Source: Temperatibacter sp965603205 (GTDB lineage Bacteria > Pseudomonadota > Alphaproteobacteria > Sphingomonadales > Kordiimonadaceae). From it: a DNA stretch of 64,000 bases. Within the stretch, counting starts at the first letter, position 1, and every line of letters begins with the position of its first letter. The stretch spans positions 1 through 64,000 of the forward strand of contig CBFDCC010000013.1 in NCBI GenBank assembly GCA_965603205.1, read 5' to 3'. The notes below the pieces were generated by a model. It saw nothing but the letters and a program-made list of their open reading frames with translations. It did not search any database and was not told the origin of the DNA. A program made the translations under genes and the position numbers. Of this stretch, positions 15,432 to 24,132 are shown one piece after another.

Positions 15432-17018
15432 TTAGTCCTTATTAGCTTCTTCAACTACAGTTCTTAGGTCAGTTGACAATGTCTCTAGCTCTTGAGCGGC
15501 TGACAACACATCTTGGATGCCTGATGCCATGCTGCTAGTTGCTTGCTGCACTTCGATAATATGCGTTGACACTTGCTGTGTACCCGTCGCAGCTTCTTGA
15601 GCGTTACGAGCAATTTCATTTGTTGCTTCATTTTGTTGCTCTGATGAAGCAGCAATCGCACCAGCAATATCATTAACCTCGCCGATGACAGTACCAATCT
15701 CATCAATAGCCGTTACAACATTCTTAGTCTCAGATTGAATAGCAGCAATCTGAACTGTGATGTCTTCTGTTGCTTTAGCTGTTTGATTAGCAAGAGATTT
15801 AACCTCGCTAGCCACAACGGCAAAACCACGACCAGCATCACCAGCGCGCGCCGCCTCGATTGTTGCGTTCAGTGCTAGCAAGTTAGTTTGATCAGCAATA
15901 TCATTAATCAGCTTAACAACTTCACCAATACGTAGTGATGCCTCAGCAAGTTCTTTAACCTGTTTTTCAGCTTCTTGCGTACGAGCTGACGCCTTGCCTG
16001 AAATATCTGCGGCACGGTTAATTTGATTACTAATCTCTGTCACTGACATACCAAGCTCTTCTGTAGCAGCTGCCACAGTCTGAACGTTAACGGTAGCTTC
16101 TTCAGCTGCCGCAGCAACAGACGTCGCTGTAGCAATATTTTGATCAGCCGCAGCTGACATAACCGAAGACTGGCTCTTTAGTGTCGAGCTTTGGCCCAAG
16201 ATACTTTCAACAGTATCAGTTACTGCTGTTTGAATACGCATCTGATCGGTAATAATTTCCCATGTTGCAAGAGCACCAAAATATGTACCATCAGCACCAA
16301 CAATTGCAGAAATATTCAACTGAAGCGTCTCTGGTCCAACATTAATCTTTGCCCTCCAAGGAAGATTGGCAGGGTCACGCAGAATACGGCGTTGATTTTC
16401 AGGGTTTTTATGGAATATGTCAATGCATGTTCCAACCATATCATCAACCTGAACAGGTAGAAATTGCTGTAATCCAAGCAGTGTGGCTTTACTGGCTTCA
16501 TTCATGAATGTAATCTCGAGTGTCTCAGGATCACACATCATAACGTTGATTGGCATCTTATCTACCATCTCAAACAGACGCTCAGAATCAACAGCAAAAT
16601 TCTCGCGCGCTGTAACAATTGACCATGTCAGTGATGCCATGGCGTAATTACCATTAGCATCATGCAATGCATTAATATTTAAGTCTAATTTCTCATCCCC
16701 AAGTGCAATAACAGCGCTATGGGGTAGATTACGCTCATTCGCGAGGATATTACGCTGTATTATTGGCGTTTTATGAAAAATATCAATGCAAGAACCAACT
16801 ATTTGCTCAGCCTTAATTGGTAACAAATGTTCTAACGTGCGCAATGTCTCAATACTGGCTTTATTAGCATATGTTACAACGGCAGTGTCTTTATCACATA
16901 ACATTGCAGGTATAGACATACTATCCATAAAAGATTTATACTTATGTAGGCCATCAGCTTTAGATGTGTCTACGCCCGCAGATGTCACTGCTTTTGATTT
17001 TCTTAATAAATTTAACAC
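15432..17018 (-). CDS. Soluble methyl-accepting chemotaxis protein with two PAS domains
   Basis: This 528-residue receptor has no membrane segment. Two tandem PAS domains (about 25-140 and 145-265) look like an internal duplication, since both carry a VGS/TCIDIFHK motif. The C-terminal MCP domain has the hairpin tip IADQTNLLALNATIEAARAG with conserved flanking heptads. It should couple a cytoplasmic redox or ligand signal to CheA/CheW. The start is GTG 17018 with GGGAG 8 bases before. A 38-bp tandem duplication covers exactly this initiation region (see repeat entry). Confidence 0.93.
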   Translation of the reverse strand: MLNLLRKSKAVTSAGVDTSKADGLHKYKSFMDSMSIPAMLCDKDTAVVTYANKASIETLRTLEHLLPIKAEQIVGSCIDIFHKTPIIQRNILANERNLPHSAVIALGDEKLDLNINALHDANGNYAMASLTWSIVTARENFAVDSERLFEMVDKMPINVMMCDPETLEITFMNEASKATLLGLQQFLPVQVDDMVGTCIDIFHKNPENQRRILRDPANLPWRAKINVGPETLQLNISAIVGADGTYFGALATWEIITDQMRIQTAVTDTVESILGQSSTLKSQSSVMSAAADQNIATATSVAAAAEEATVNVQTVAAATEELGMSVTEISNQINRAADISGKASARTQEAEKQVKELAEASLRIGEVVKLINDIADQTNLLALNATIEAARAGDAGRGFAVVASEVKSLANQTAKATEDITVQIAAIQSETKNVVTAIDEIGTVIGEVNDIAGAIAASSEQQNEATNEIARNAQEAATGTQQVSTHIIEVQQATSSMASGIQDVLSAAQELETLSTDLRTVVEEANKD

Positions 17019-17069
17019 TTAATACGCTCCCTTGATTTTCTTAATAAATTTAACACTTAATACGCTCCC
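16994..17069. repeat. Perfect 38-bp tandem duplication of the chemoreceptor start region
   Basis: Units 16994-17031 and 17032-17069 are identical. On the minus strand each holds the ribosome site GGGAG, the GTG start and the first eight codons of the chemoreceptor gene. The upstream copy is out of frame (38 is not a multiple of 3). Its GTG at 17056 opens a 14-codon frame that ends in TAA at 17014-17012, just past the true GTG. A short upstream peptide with termination-reinitiation coupling is therefore possible. The perfect identity suggests a recent slip event. From 17070 to 17287 I see only A+T-rich sequence without a gene. Confidence 0.9.
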
Positions 17070-17287
17070 TAAAAAATTATTAACTAACTCCCCAGTCAGA
17101 ACCCCACTTATATGCATGATATTAGCAATATATGTATTAACTCTACTAGTTACGCAATACTTTATTGCGCAAACAAAGAATATATTAGTACAATTGTTCT
17201 ATTTCATCAATTTTTACAACTCATACATGCCTTGTATGTAAATTCTCTATCTGCGCATAGATTTTGTAGGCGTTCCCTATATTTAAT

Positions 17288-18130
17288 TTAAGCCACATGC
17301 CTTATTCTAACGAGGTCTTCACCAGTAACGAATGGTTTCATTCCAATTAATCCACGCACCAATAATGCCTGCTGATCGAGCGGAGATAAATCAGTATTTT
17401 TCAGTGATGCAAAGCAATCCAATGCAATGATTAACGGGATTTGACGTACAAGTGCTGGATTTAACACCTCTAACCAATTAGTGAACATATTTTGAATATC
17501 ATCAAATGGATACCCTGACATCCAACCAAGCTTAATGCCTAAAATACCATTAGTGCGAAGCTTAAGATTTTTTTGACCTCCTTGAAGAGAAAATGCAAAA
17601 CGCGCTAGATCATGACGCAAGTCACCAAAAGGCTGCCGTCTTTTCGATCCCATTAATACCAGTTCATGCTCATCATAATCATACTGCATATTTTCAAGAG
17701 ATAAATTACCTGCAATTCTCGTATAAGGAACAGGCTCTAGAAGACGTTCTTTATGCAGTATTTTATCAAAAGCAGCAACGACCTGAGATATGCCAGGCAC
17801 TTCTTCACCATTAAGGTTCACTGTATCCTCAATAAAGGGGACCATATGCGGCCTATCAAGTGCAGAAGACAAACCAATCAATGGCTTGAATCTATATTCC
17901 TCTTGGAGTGCCGCAGTAATTTCAAGCGGTCCCATGTCAGGAGAAACCTCAGCGGTGATATTCATCAATTTCCCAGCCATGCTAGCAAGTACATCCGCCC
18001 AGAACTGTGCTTTCTCTTCACCTCTAGCAAAAATTTTATGTAACGATTGCGTGCCAGTTTGTTGATGAGCACCTATGTGCATAGCATCGTCTATGCGTAA
18101 CTTACTTTGATGGTTAAATGGCTGATCCAT
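17288..18130 (-). CDS. Hypothetical protein with a faint phosphotransferase-like segment
   Basis: The 280-residue protein has no signal or membrane segment, and I do not recognise its family firmly. Residues at about 145-190 (YTRIAGNLSLENMQYD, then FGDLRHDLARFAFSLQGG) resemble the HGDLxxxN and GDxxYDLAKxxHSxxG motifs of aminoglycoside-phosphotransferase-like kinases. However, the catalytic Asp of the first motif is Asn-like (GNLS), so an active kinase is doubtful. It lies alone between the chemoreceptor and the PA0069-type gene. The 168 bases upstream are A+T-rich without clear features. Confidence 0.45.
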   Translation of the reverse strand: MDQPFNHQSKLRIDDAMHIGAHQQTGTQSLHKIFARGEEKAQFWADVLASMAGKLMNITAEVSPDMGPLEITAALQEEYRFKPLIGLSSALDRPHMVPFIEDTVNLNGEEVPGISQVVAAFDKILHKERLLEPVPYTRIAGNLSLENMQYDYDEHELVLMGSKRRQPFGDLRHDLARFAFSLQGGQKNLKLRTNGILGIKLGWMSGYPFDDIQNMFTNWLEVLNPALVRQIPLIIALDCFASLKNTDLSPLDQQALLVRGLIGMKPFVTGEDLVRIRHVA

Positions 18131-18298
18131 AACTTAATCTCCTTTATTTAAAAGATTAAGTAGCAATTTATATGCCAAGAGGTGATTTGATTAGGTAAAT
18201 AATTTATTCAATAGAATCATATAGTTAATTATTTTAACATATACTATTTATGACATAAATTACCATTACCCTAATTCTGGCCCCTAATGCAGTAGGCA

Positions 18299-19471
18299 CT
18301 AGGCAAAAAGTGAGAGCTGCGCAGCCTTTGGCTTTTTCTTATCAAGTTGATGATTTGATCTTTGTTGTTGATCATCAAACACCGACTGATCTAATTTAGA
18401 CTTAATCATATTCAAGCCCAATCTTCTTGTATGGACAGCAAAACGGCGTGATATCATTTCCGCCTCGTAACCACTGCCCTTCATCCGCTTGCCAAAACGG
18501 GGATCGTTGACCTTCCCCCCTCGCATATCAGATAGGCGATTTAGCACATGCTTTTTACGGTCAGGAAAATATTCTTCTAACCATTCTTCAAATAGCTGCT
18601 TTACTTCTTGTGGTAAGCGTAAGAGCAGATAACCAGCATCCTTTGCCCCTGCGTGACGCACAGCCTCTAGCACTTGTTCCATTTCCTGATCATTCAGCGC
18701 CGGGATAAGCGGCGCGAACATAGCGCCAGTAGGAATGCCAGCATCGCTCATCAGTTTAATAGCGTCTAATCTACGTTGTGGAGACGAGGCTCTAGGCTCC
18801 ATCACACGAGCAAGCTTAGGGTCCAGTGTAGTCACCGACAGGGCCACCTTAACCAAGTTGCGTTCTGCCATGGATGTAAGGATATCCATATCACGCACGA
18901 TAAGTCGCGATTTAGTCAGTATAGTCACTGGATGATTAAACTCGCTTAATACTTCTAATATAGAGCGGGTGATCTTATGCTCTTTCTCAATCGGCTGATA
19001 AGGGTCTGTATTTGTACCCATGGCGATAGGTGCTATTTTATAATTAGGCTTTGATAACTCCTTACGCAATAATGCAGCCGCATTCGGTTTAACAAATAAC
19101 TTACGCTCAAAATCTAACCCCGCAGACAGACCCATATAATTATGGCTAGGGCGTGCAAAACAATAAATACAGCCATGTTCACACCCACGGTATGGGTTTA
19201 TCGAACGATCAAAGGGGATATCTGGTGATGTATTACGCGTTATAATGCTTTTGGGTGCTTCAACCGTAACATGGGTTTTAAAATCCACAGATGGAGGTTC
19301 TGGGCGTTCCCAGTCATCAAAAAAAGATTCACGGCGATAGTTTTCAAACCGTCCTGAACGGTTGGTTACAGCCCCACGTCCACGGCGCTCGTCTGTGGCC
19401 ACATAGTCAGATTTTTCTATTTGGCCAGCGATATAGCCTTCTGGGGCTATCATATGTTCTTGATGTCTCAT
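18299..19471 (-). CDS. PA0069-family radical SAM protein
   Basis: From the ATG at 19471 it has 390 residues (a TTG at 19495 would add eight). The radical SAM motif NPYRGCEHGCIYCFARP gives CX3CX2C, followed by LSAGLDFERKLFVK and IAMGTNTDPYQPIE, the family signature shared with spore-photoproduct-lyase-like proteins. The N-terminal RGRGAVTNRSGRFE stretch is also family-typical. The family is widespread in Proteobacteria and is often annotated as DNA repair photolyase-like, but its substrate is not established. The gene stands alone. Confidence 0.88.
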   Translation of the reverse strand: MRHQEHMIAPEGYIAGQIEKSDYVATDERRGRGAVTNRSGRFENYRRESFFDDWERPEPPSVDFKTHVTVEAPKSIITRNTSPDIPFDRSINPYRGCEHGCIYCFARPSHNYMGLSAGLDFERKLFVKPNAAALLRKELSKPNYKIAPIAMGTNTDPYQPIEKEHKITRSILEVLSEFNHPVTILTKSRLIVRDMDILTSMAERNLVKVALSVTTLDPKLARVMEPRASSPQRRLDAIKLMSDAGIPTGAMFAPLIPALNDQEMEQVLEAVRHAGAKDAGYLLLRLPQEVKQLFEEWLEEYFPDRKKHVLNRLSDMRGGKVNDPRFGKRMKGSGYEAEMISRRFAVHTRRLGLNMIKSKLDQSVFDDQQQRSNHQLDKKKPKAAQLSLFA

Positions 19472-19536
19472 ACCTATTGTATAGCATAAGAACAAAGCAA
19501 GAACAAGTATATTTATACTCTAGTGATTTCAATTAG

Positions 19537-20706
19537 TTAAAACAAAAGAATACCATCTTGAAAATCCATGTACCATTTTTTAAAGTCATCGGTCGGCATT
19601 GGGTGCGCCAGATAATATCCTTGTACCAGATCAACGCCTAATTCGCGCGCTAAGACTAAGAGCTCTTTATCTTCTATACCTGCACAGGCGCTTTTTAAAT
19701 CTAGCTTATGAGTTAGCTCCACAGCAGACTCTAAAATGATGCGTGTTGTCTTTACCTTAAGGGCCTGTTCAATCAAATCGCGATCTACGATCAATTCGTC
19801 AAAGGGAATTTGATGCATCCGCATTAATGACCCAAACGCCGCACTGAAATTATCCAGCGCTAAATTAAAGCCACGCTTATTAAGCAGAGCCATCACAGTA
19901 ATCAGCTTTTCTTTGTCTGAGGTCAGCTGCGTCCCACCAATCTTCAGCGTAATCAGTTCATGCGGCACATGAAATTGATCAGCAAGACCTGTTACGACAT
20001 CAACGAAATCATCCTTTAGCATATTCGCAGCAGATAGATTTATCGCCATGGCAAGATTTAGACCGTCCTTGACCCATACCCCTAGGTTTTCTATGGCCAG
20101 CTCCATCATGCGATAGGTGAGTAAATCCATATAGCCCTTTTCACGCGCAAGGCTAAGCACCGCTTGCGCCCCCAGCATACCGCCGTCACGCGATTGCCAA
20201 CGCGCAAAAACCTCAACACCAGCGACCGTATTGTCTTTTAAATTTATACGAGGCTGAAATATGGGGATAAGGCCGTCCGTCATCAGGCCGCGCATAAATT
20301 CTGTCTCGCTCAGCATAGAGCCACCAAAACCACTGCGCGTGCGCCTAAAGGCCCGCATTAAATCAGCTTTATCTATGGGGTGAGATACCGTTGCCAGCAA
20401 ATCAATCGAATAGGATAGGGCTAGCTCCTTTGACAGTTCAAGGTTTTCTGACCCCTCTTCCCCGCATAGGATAATCGCAGGATTCCAATCAAGCATAGCA
20501 ACCCTTCGAATAAAATCCTTACCAGACAGATCAGCCATATCCGTGTCGGCCATGATATAATCAAAGCGTTCAGAATTTAGAATATCCTGCGCGTCCTCAC
20601 CGTTGCTGGTGGTAGCAACTAAATACCCCCCATCCCGCAATATCTGCGCGGTCATGTCAGCTGTAACCGCTGAACCATCAATAAGTAACACTGATTTCTG
20701 CAACAC
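19537..20706 (-). CDS. Response-regulator receiver/EAL protein, probably catalytically inactive
   Basis: The 389-residue protein has an N-terminal receiver domain (1-125, possible phospho-Asp in IMADTDMADLSG) and a C-terminal EAL-type domain (about 140-385). EAL becomes EVF (GVEVFARW), DDFG becomes DNFS (LALDNFSAAFGSL), the metal-binding Glu/Lys positions are changed (LKIGGTQ, DELIVDRDL), and EGVE becomes AGIE. The receiver has HP where KP is usual. Cyclic-di-GMP hydrolysis is therefore unlikely. A role as a c-di-GMP sensor or protein-binding module is more plausible. A terminator lies upstream, after gcvPB. Confidence 0.85.
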   Translation of the reverse strand: MLQKSVLLIDGSAVTADMTAQILRDGGYLVATTSNGEDAQDILNSERFDYIMADTDMADLSGKDFIRRVAMLDWNPAIILCGEEGSENLELSKELALSYSIDLLATVSHPIDKADLMRAFRRTRSGFGGSMLSETEFMRGLMTDGLIPIFQPRINLKDNTVAGVEVFARWQSRDGGMLGAQAVLSLAREKGYMDLLTYRMMELAIENLGVWVKDGLNLAMAINLSAANMLKDDFVDVVTGLADQFHVPHELITLKIGGTQLTSDKEKLITVMALLNKRGFNLALDNFSAAFGSLMRMHQIPFDELIVDRDLIEQALKVKTTRIILESAVELTHKLDLKSACAGIEDKELLVLARELGVDLVQGYYLAHPMPTDDFKKWYMDFQDGILLF

Positions 20707-20756
20707 TTATCTCCTAGTAAATATAGTTAACATTACCATAGCATGAAAATGGTTAA

Positions 20757-20789
20757 TAAAAAAAGAGCATGGTGAAATGCTCTTTTTTT
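20757..20789 (-). terminator. Terminator of the glycine cleavage operon
   Basis: AAAAAGAGCAT pairs with ATGCTCTTTTT across a GGTGAA loop, with T-runs in both directions. It lies about 25 bases after the gcvPB stop. Confidence 0.85.
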
Positions 20790-20814
20790 CATTGCAAAAT
20801 ATAGGTGATTATCC

Positions 20815-22359
20815 CTACTCAGCCATATACCGCAACTTAGGCTTACGGGCCGCCAGTGTTTCATCAAGGCGTTTCCACGGCGCATGGAAAGGCGCACCTG
20901 TGAAACGTTCCACCTTGCCAGCCTTAGCCTCGCTGGCTAATCCACGCATAGACTTAACAAACTGATCAAGGTTAGCCTTGCTCTCGCTTTCGGTTGGCTC
21001 CACCAACATGGCGCCATGAACCACAAGAGGGAAATACATGGTCATCGGGTGATAACCTTCGTCAATCATTGCCTTAGCAAAATCTAATGTACTAACGCCC
21101 GTATCATCAAGGAAGCTATCATCAAACAGTACCTCATGCATACAAGGGCCGTCAAAGGCCACCGACATAACATCATCAAGGCAAGCCTTGAGATAGTTAG
21201 CGTTTAACACCGCGTCTTCTGAGGCTTGTTTAATACCATCACCACCATGACTAAGCATATAGGCCAGCGCCCGCACATACATACCCATCTGACCGTGGAA
21301 AGCCGTTAGGCGACCAAAGGATGGATCGCCGTTGCCATCGCTATGTTCCTTTAGGCGCATACCATCTGGTGTTTGCACGACATAAGGCAGTGGCACATGG
21401 GCTTTTAGCGCGTCAGAGAAAACAACAGGTCCAGAACCGGGACCACCGCCACCGTGCGGCGTAGAGAATGTTTTATGCAGATTGAAATGCATCGCATCAA
21501 CACCCAAATCACCGGGCCTGATTTTACCTGCAATAGCGTTAAAATTAGCACCATCACAATAGAAATAAGCACCAACGGCGTGAATAGCCTCTGCCACTTC
21601 GACGACCTCATCCTCAAACAGGCCACATGTATTAGGGTTGGTGATCATCACACCCGCAACCGTTTCATCCAGCGCGTCTTTAAACGCCTGAACGTCAACA
21701 CGACCATTTGCTTGACCCGGAATAGATTTCACCGTGTAACCACAAAAAGCAGCGGTGGCAGGGTTCGTGCCGTGTGCGCTATCGGGTACAAGGATTGTTG
21801 TGCGCGCGTCACCTTTGGCGACATGGGCCGCACGCATCGCCATAATACCGCATAGCTCGCCGTGTGCGCCAGCCTTTGGCGACATAGCAACCGCAGGCAT
21901 ACCTGTTAGTGTTGTTAACCAATGTGCTAGCTCTTCCATCAACTGCAGTGCACCCTGCACTGTTTGCTGTGGCTGCATAGGGTGGATATCACCAAAGCCC
22001 GCTAGACGCGCCATTTTCTCATTCACACGAGGGTTATGCTTCATCGTGCAAGACCCAAGCGGGAAGACACCCATATCAATACCGTAGTTGCGACGTGACA
22101 AACGCGTATAGTGACGCACCGCGTCAGGCTCTGGCAAACCGGGGCAACCAATTGGGGCTGTGCGCTCCATACCGCCAAGTGCATGCGTAAACTCGCCCGC
22201 ATCAGCAACATCAACACCTGTTAAGGTGGGTGAGCCAACTTCATAGATCAGGCCTTCTGCTTGACGCAGACCCTTGTGACCTGAGAAGCTTTCATAAGTC
22301 TCTGTCGAAGTTTCCATTCCCTCTACACCTGATGGACGACCTTGATTATTCATGCTCAT
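20815..22359 (-). CDS. gcvPB: Glycine dehydrogenase (decarboxylating) subunit 2, P-protein beta half
   Basis: The 514-residue PLP enzyme subunit, with GcvPA, decarboxylates glycine and passes the aminomethyl group to lipoyl-GcvH. The PLP lysine sits in NLHKTFSTPHGGGGPGSGPV near residue 285. Other conserved pieces are FPLGSCTMKHNPR, SPKAGAHGELCG and ITNPNTCGLFE. Its ATG overlaps the gcvPA stop by four bases (ATGA), so the two halves are made in step. It is the last gene of the riboswitch-controlled operon. Confidence 0.96.
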   Translation of the reverse strand: MSMNNQGRPSGVEGMETSTETYESFSGHKGLRQAEGLIYEVGSPTLTGVDVADAGEFTHALGGMERTAPIGCPGLPEPDAVRHYTRLSRRNYGIDMGVFPLGSCTMKHNPRVNEKMARLAGFGDIHPMQPQQTVQGALQLMEELAHWLTTLTGMPAVAMSPKAGAHGELCGIMAMRAAHVAKGDARTTILVPDSAHGTNPATAAFCGYTVKSIPGQANGRVDVQAFKDALDETVAGVMITNPNTCGLFEDEVVEVAEAIHAVGAYFYCDGANFNAIAGKIRPGDLGVDAMHFNLHKTFSTPHGGGGPGSGPVVFSDALKAHVPLPYVVQTPDGMRLKEHSDGNGDPSFGRLTAFHGQMGMYVRALAYMLSHGGDGIKQASEDAVLNANYLKACLDDVMSVAFDGPCMHEVLFDDSFLDDTGVSTLDFAKAMIDEGYHPMTMYFPLVVHGAMLVEPTESESKANLDQFVKSMRGLASEAKAGKVERFTGAPFHAPWKRLDETLAARKPKLRYMAE

Positions 22360-23708
22360 GATAAAATCTCCTTAAGGCCAGTACAGAGTGCCGCAACATC
22401 TTCGTCCGTTGATGTCTCTGTAATCGCAACCAGCAGCAGATCATCCATGTTAGCATCTGGATAAAGCCTAGACATTGGCACCCCTGCGATAATGTTCTTT
22501 TCTACAAGCGCATCAACAATGCCCGCAGCATCACCCTTTAGGCGCACTGTCATCTCGTTAAAGAATGTATCGTTTAACACTTCCACACCATCAACAGCGT
22601 TCAGCGCAGCTTTCAGATCAACAGCTTTCTTGTGATTAAGTATGGCAACATCACGCAAGCCCTTCTCGCCTAGCAATGTCATATGAATGGTAAAGGCCAG
22701 CGCGCAAAGGCCAGCGTTAGTACAGATATTTGATGTGGCTTTTTCACGGCGGATATGTTGCTCACGCGTTGAAAGCGTTAACACGAAACCGCGCTCACCA
22801 TCAGCGTCAACCGTCTCACCGCACAAGCGACCGGGCATCTGACGCACCAGTTTTTGATTGGTGGCAAATAATCCTACATAAGGACCGCCAAAGTTTAGGC
22901 CGTTACCAATAGACTGTCCCTCGCCGACAACGATATCAGCGCCCATTTCACCGGGGCTCATCATCGCGCCTAAGCTCATAACCTCAGTGAAAGCAACGAT
23001 CAGCAACGCCTTGTTGGCGTGACAAACATCTGCTAGTTCGCGCAGATCATGAATATGGCCCGTAACCGATGGGTTTTGGAAAACCACACAGCTTGTCTTA
23101 TCGTCCACAGCGTCTATAGCTGCCTGCAATTCAGCCTTAGGATCATCTGGCAGTGGCGGCTGGGAGATAATCTCGTCTGGTGTATATTGGGTTAAAGTCT
23201 CAACAACATCACGGTAATGCGCGTGTAGTGATCCACCAATAATAGCCTTAACCTTACGGGTAACACGACGCGCCATTAGCACCGCCTCGCCGCAAGCTGT
23301 TGAGCCATCATACATAGAGGCATTTGATACATCCATGCCTGTTAGCTCAGCGACTTGACTTTGAAATTCAAAAACTGTTTGCAGTGTTCCCTGCGCGATT
23401 TCTGGCTGATACGGCGTATAAGCCGTTAAAAACTCACCGCGTTGAATCATATGATCAACGGTCGCTGGCACATGATGACGATAAGCCCCTGCACCAACAA
23501 AAAATGGTACAGAACCAGCCGCGACGTTCTTAGCCGCCATACGGCCAAGATAACGCTCAACTTCTAGCTCTGATTTATGGGACGGTAGATCAATATCAAC
23601 ATTGAGGGCTGCAACTGGTACATCACGGTACAGCGCGTCAACATCTCTAACACCAATTTTGTCTAGCATCTGCTGGCGGTCATCGCCTGTCAGGGGTAGA
23701 TAGCGCAT
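22356..23708 (-). CDS. gcvPA: Glycine dehydrogenase (decarboxylating) subunit 1, P-protein alpha half
   Basis: The 450-residue subunit begins MRYLPLTGDDRQQML and contains FVGAGAYRHHVPATVDHM, FLTAYTPYQPEIAQGTLQ and NASMYDGSTACGEA, all typical of GcvPA. It has the PLP-transferase fold but lacks the catalytic Lys, which GcvPB supplies. It lies 35 bases after gcvH and overlaps gcvPB by four bases. The split P-protein is common in Alphaproteobacteria. Confidence 0.96.
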   Translation of the reverse strand: MRYLPLTGDDRQQMLDKIGVRDVDALYRDVPVAALNVDIDLPSHKSELEVERYLGRMAAKNVAAGSVPFFVGAGAYRHHVPATVDHMIQRGEFLTAYTPYQPEIAQGTLQTVFEFQSQVAELTGMDVSNASMYDGSTACGEAVLMARRVTRKVKAIIGGSLHAHYRDVVETLTQYTPDEIISQPPLPDDPKAELQAAIDAVDDKTSCVVFQNPSVTGHIHDLRELADVCHANKALLIVAFTEVMSLGAMMSPGEMGADIVVGEGQSIGNGLNFGGPYVGLFATNQKLVRQMPGRLCGETVDADGERGFVLTLSTREQHIRREKATSNICTNAGLCALAFTIHMTLLGEKGLRDVAILNHKKAVDLKAALNAVDGVEVLNDTFFNEMTVRLKGDAAGIVDALVEKNIIAGVPMSRLYPDANMDDLLLVAITETSTDEDVAALCTGLKEILS

Positions 23709-23743
23709 GGGGGAAACTCCATTTTCAGATTAAATCTTAATAC

Positions 23744-24112
23744 TTACTCAGCGATAAAATCGTTGTAAGCAGCCTCATCCATCAAAGCATCTAACTCAGA
23801 TGCGTCAGCAGCAGTGATCTTAAAGAAGTAACCACCATCGAGTGGCGCACTATTCACCAGTGATGGATCAGTTTCTAAATCTTCATTCACTTCGGTAATT
23901 GTACCTGTGATCGGCGCGTAAACCTCAGATGCTGCTTTCACTGATTCAACAACAGCTACTTCGTCACCTTGCGCAAACTCGGCGCCAACTTCTGGCACTT
24001 CAACAAATACAACATCACCAAGCGCGTTTTGAGCGTGGTCAGTAATACCAACTGTTGCAACACCGTCAGCAATTAATAGCCATTCGTGGTCTTCCGTATA
24101 TTTCATCATCAT
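23744..24112 (-). CDS. gcvH: Glycine cleavage system H protein
   Basis: The 122-residue lipoyl carrier has TEDHEWLLIADGVATVGITD at the N-terminus and the lipoylation site VAVVESVKAASEVYAP with the modified Lys. It shuttles the aminomethyl group from P- to T-protein. Two ATGs stand together at the start; either would serve. It lies 20 bases after gcvT in the operon order. Confidence 0.96.
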   Translation of the reverse strand: MMMKYTEDHEWLLIADGVATVGITDHAQNALGDVVFVEVPEVGAEFAQGDEVAVVESVKAASEVYAPITGTITEVNEDLETDPSLVNSAPLDGGYFFKITAADASELDALMDEAAYNDFIAE

Positions 24113-24132
24113 ATATCTCCTTAATATCTAAA

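Noticed and set aside
22730..22912. Antisense frames within gcvPA and gcvPB
   Set aside because: Shadows of strongly conserved coding sequence; codon and composition bias belongs to the sense genes.
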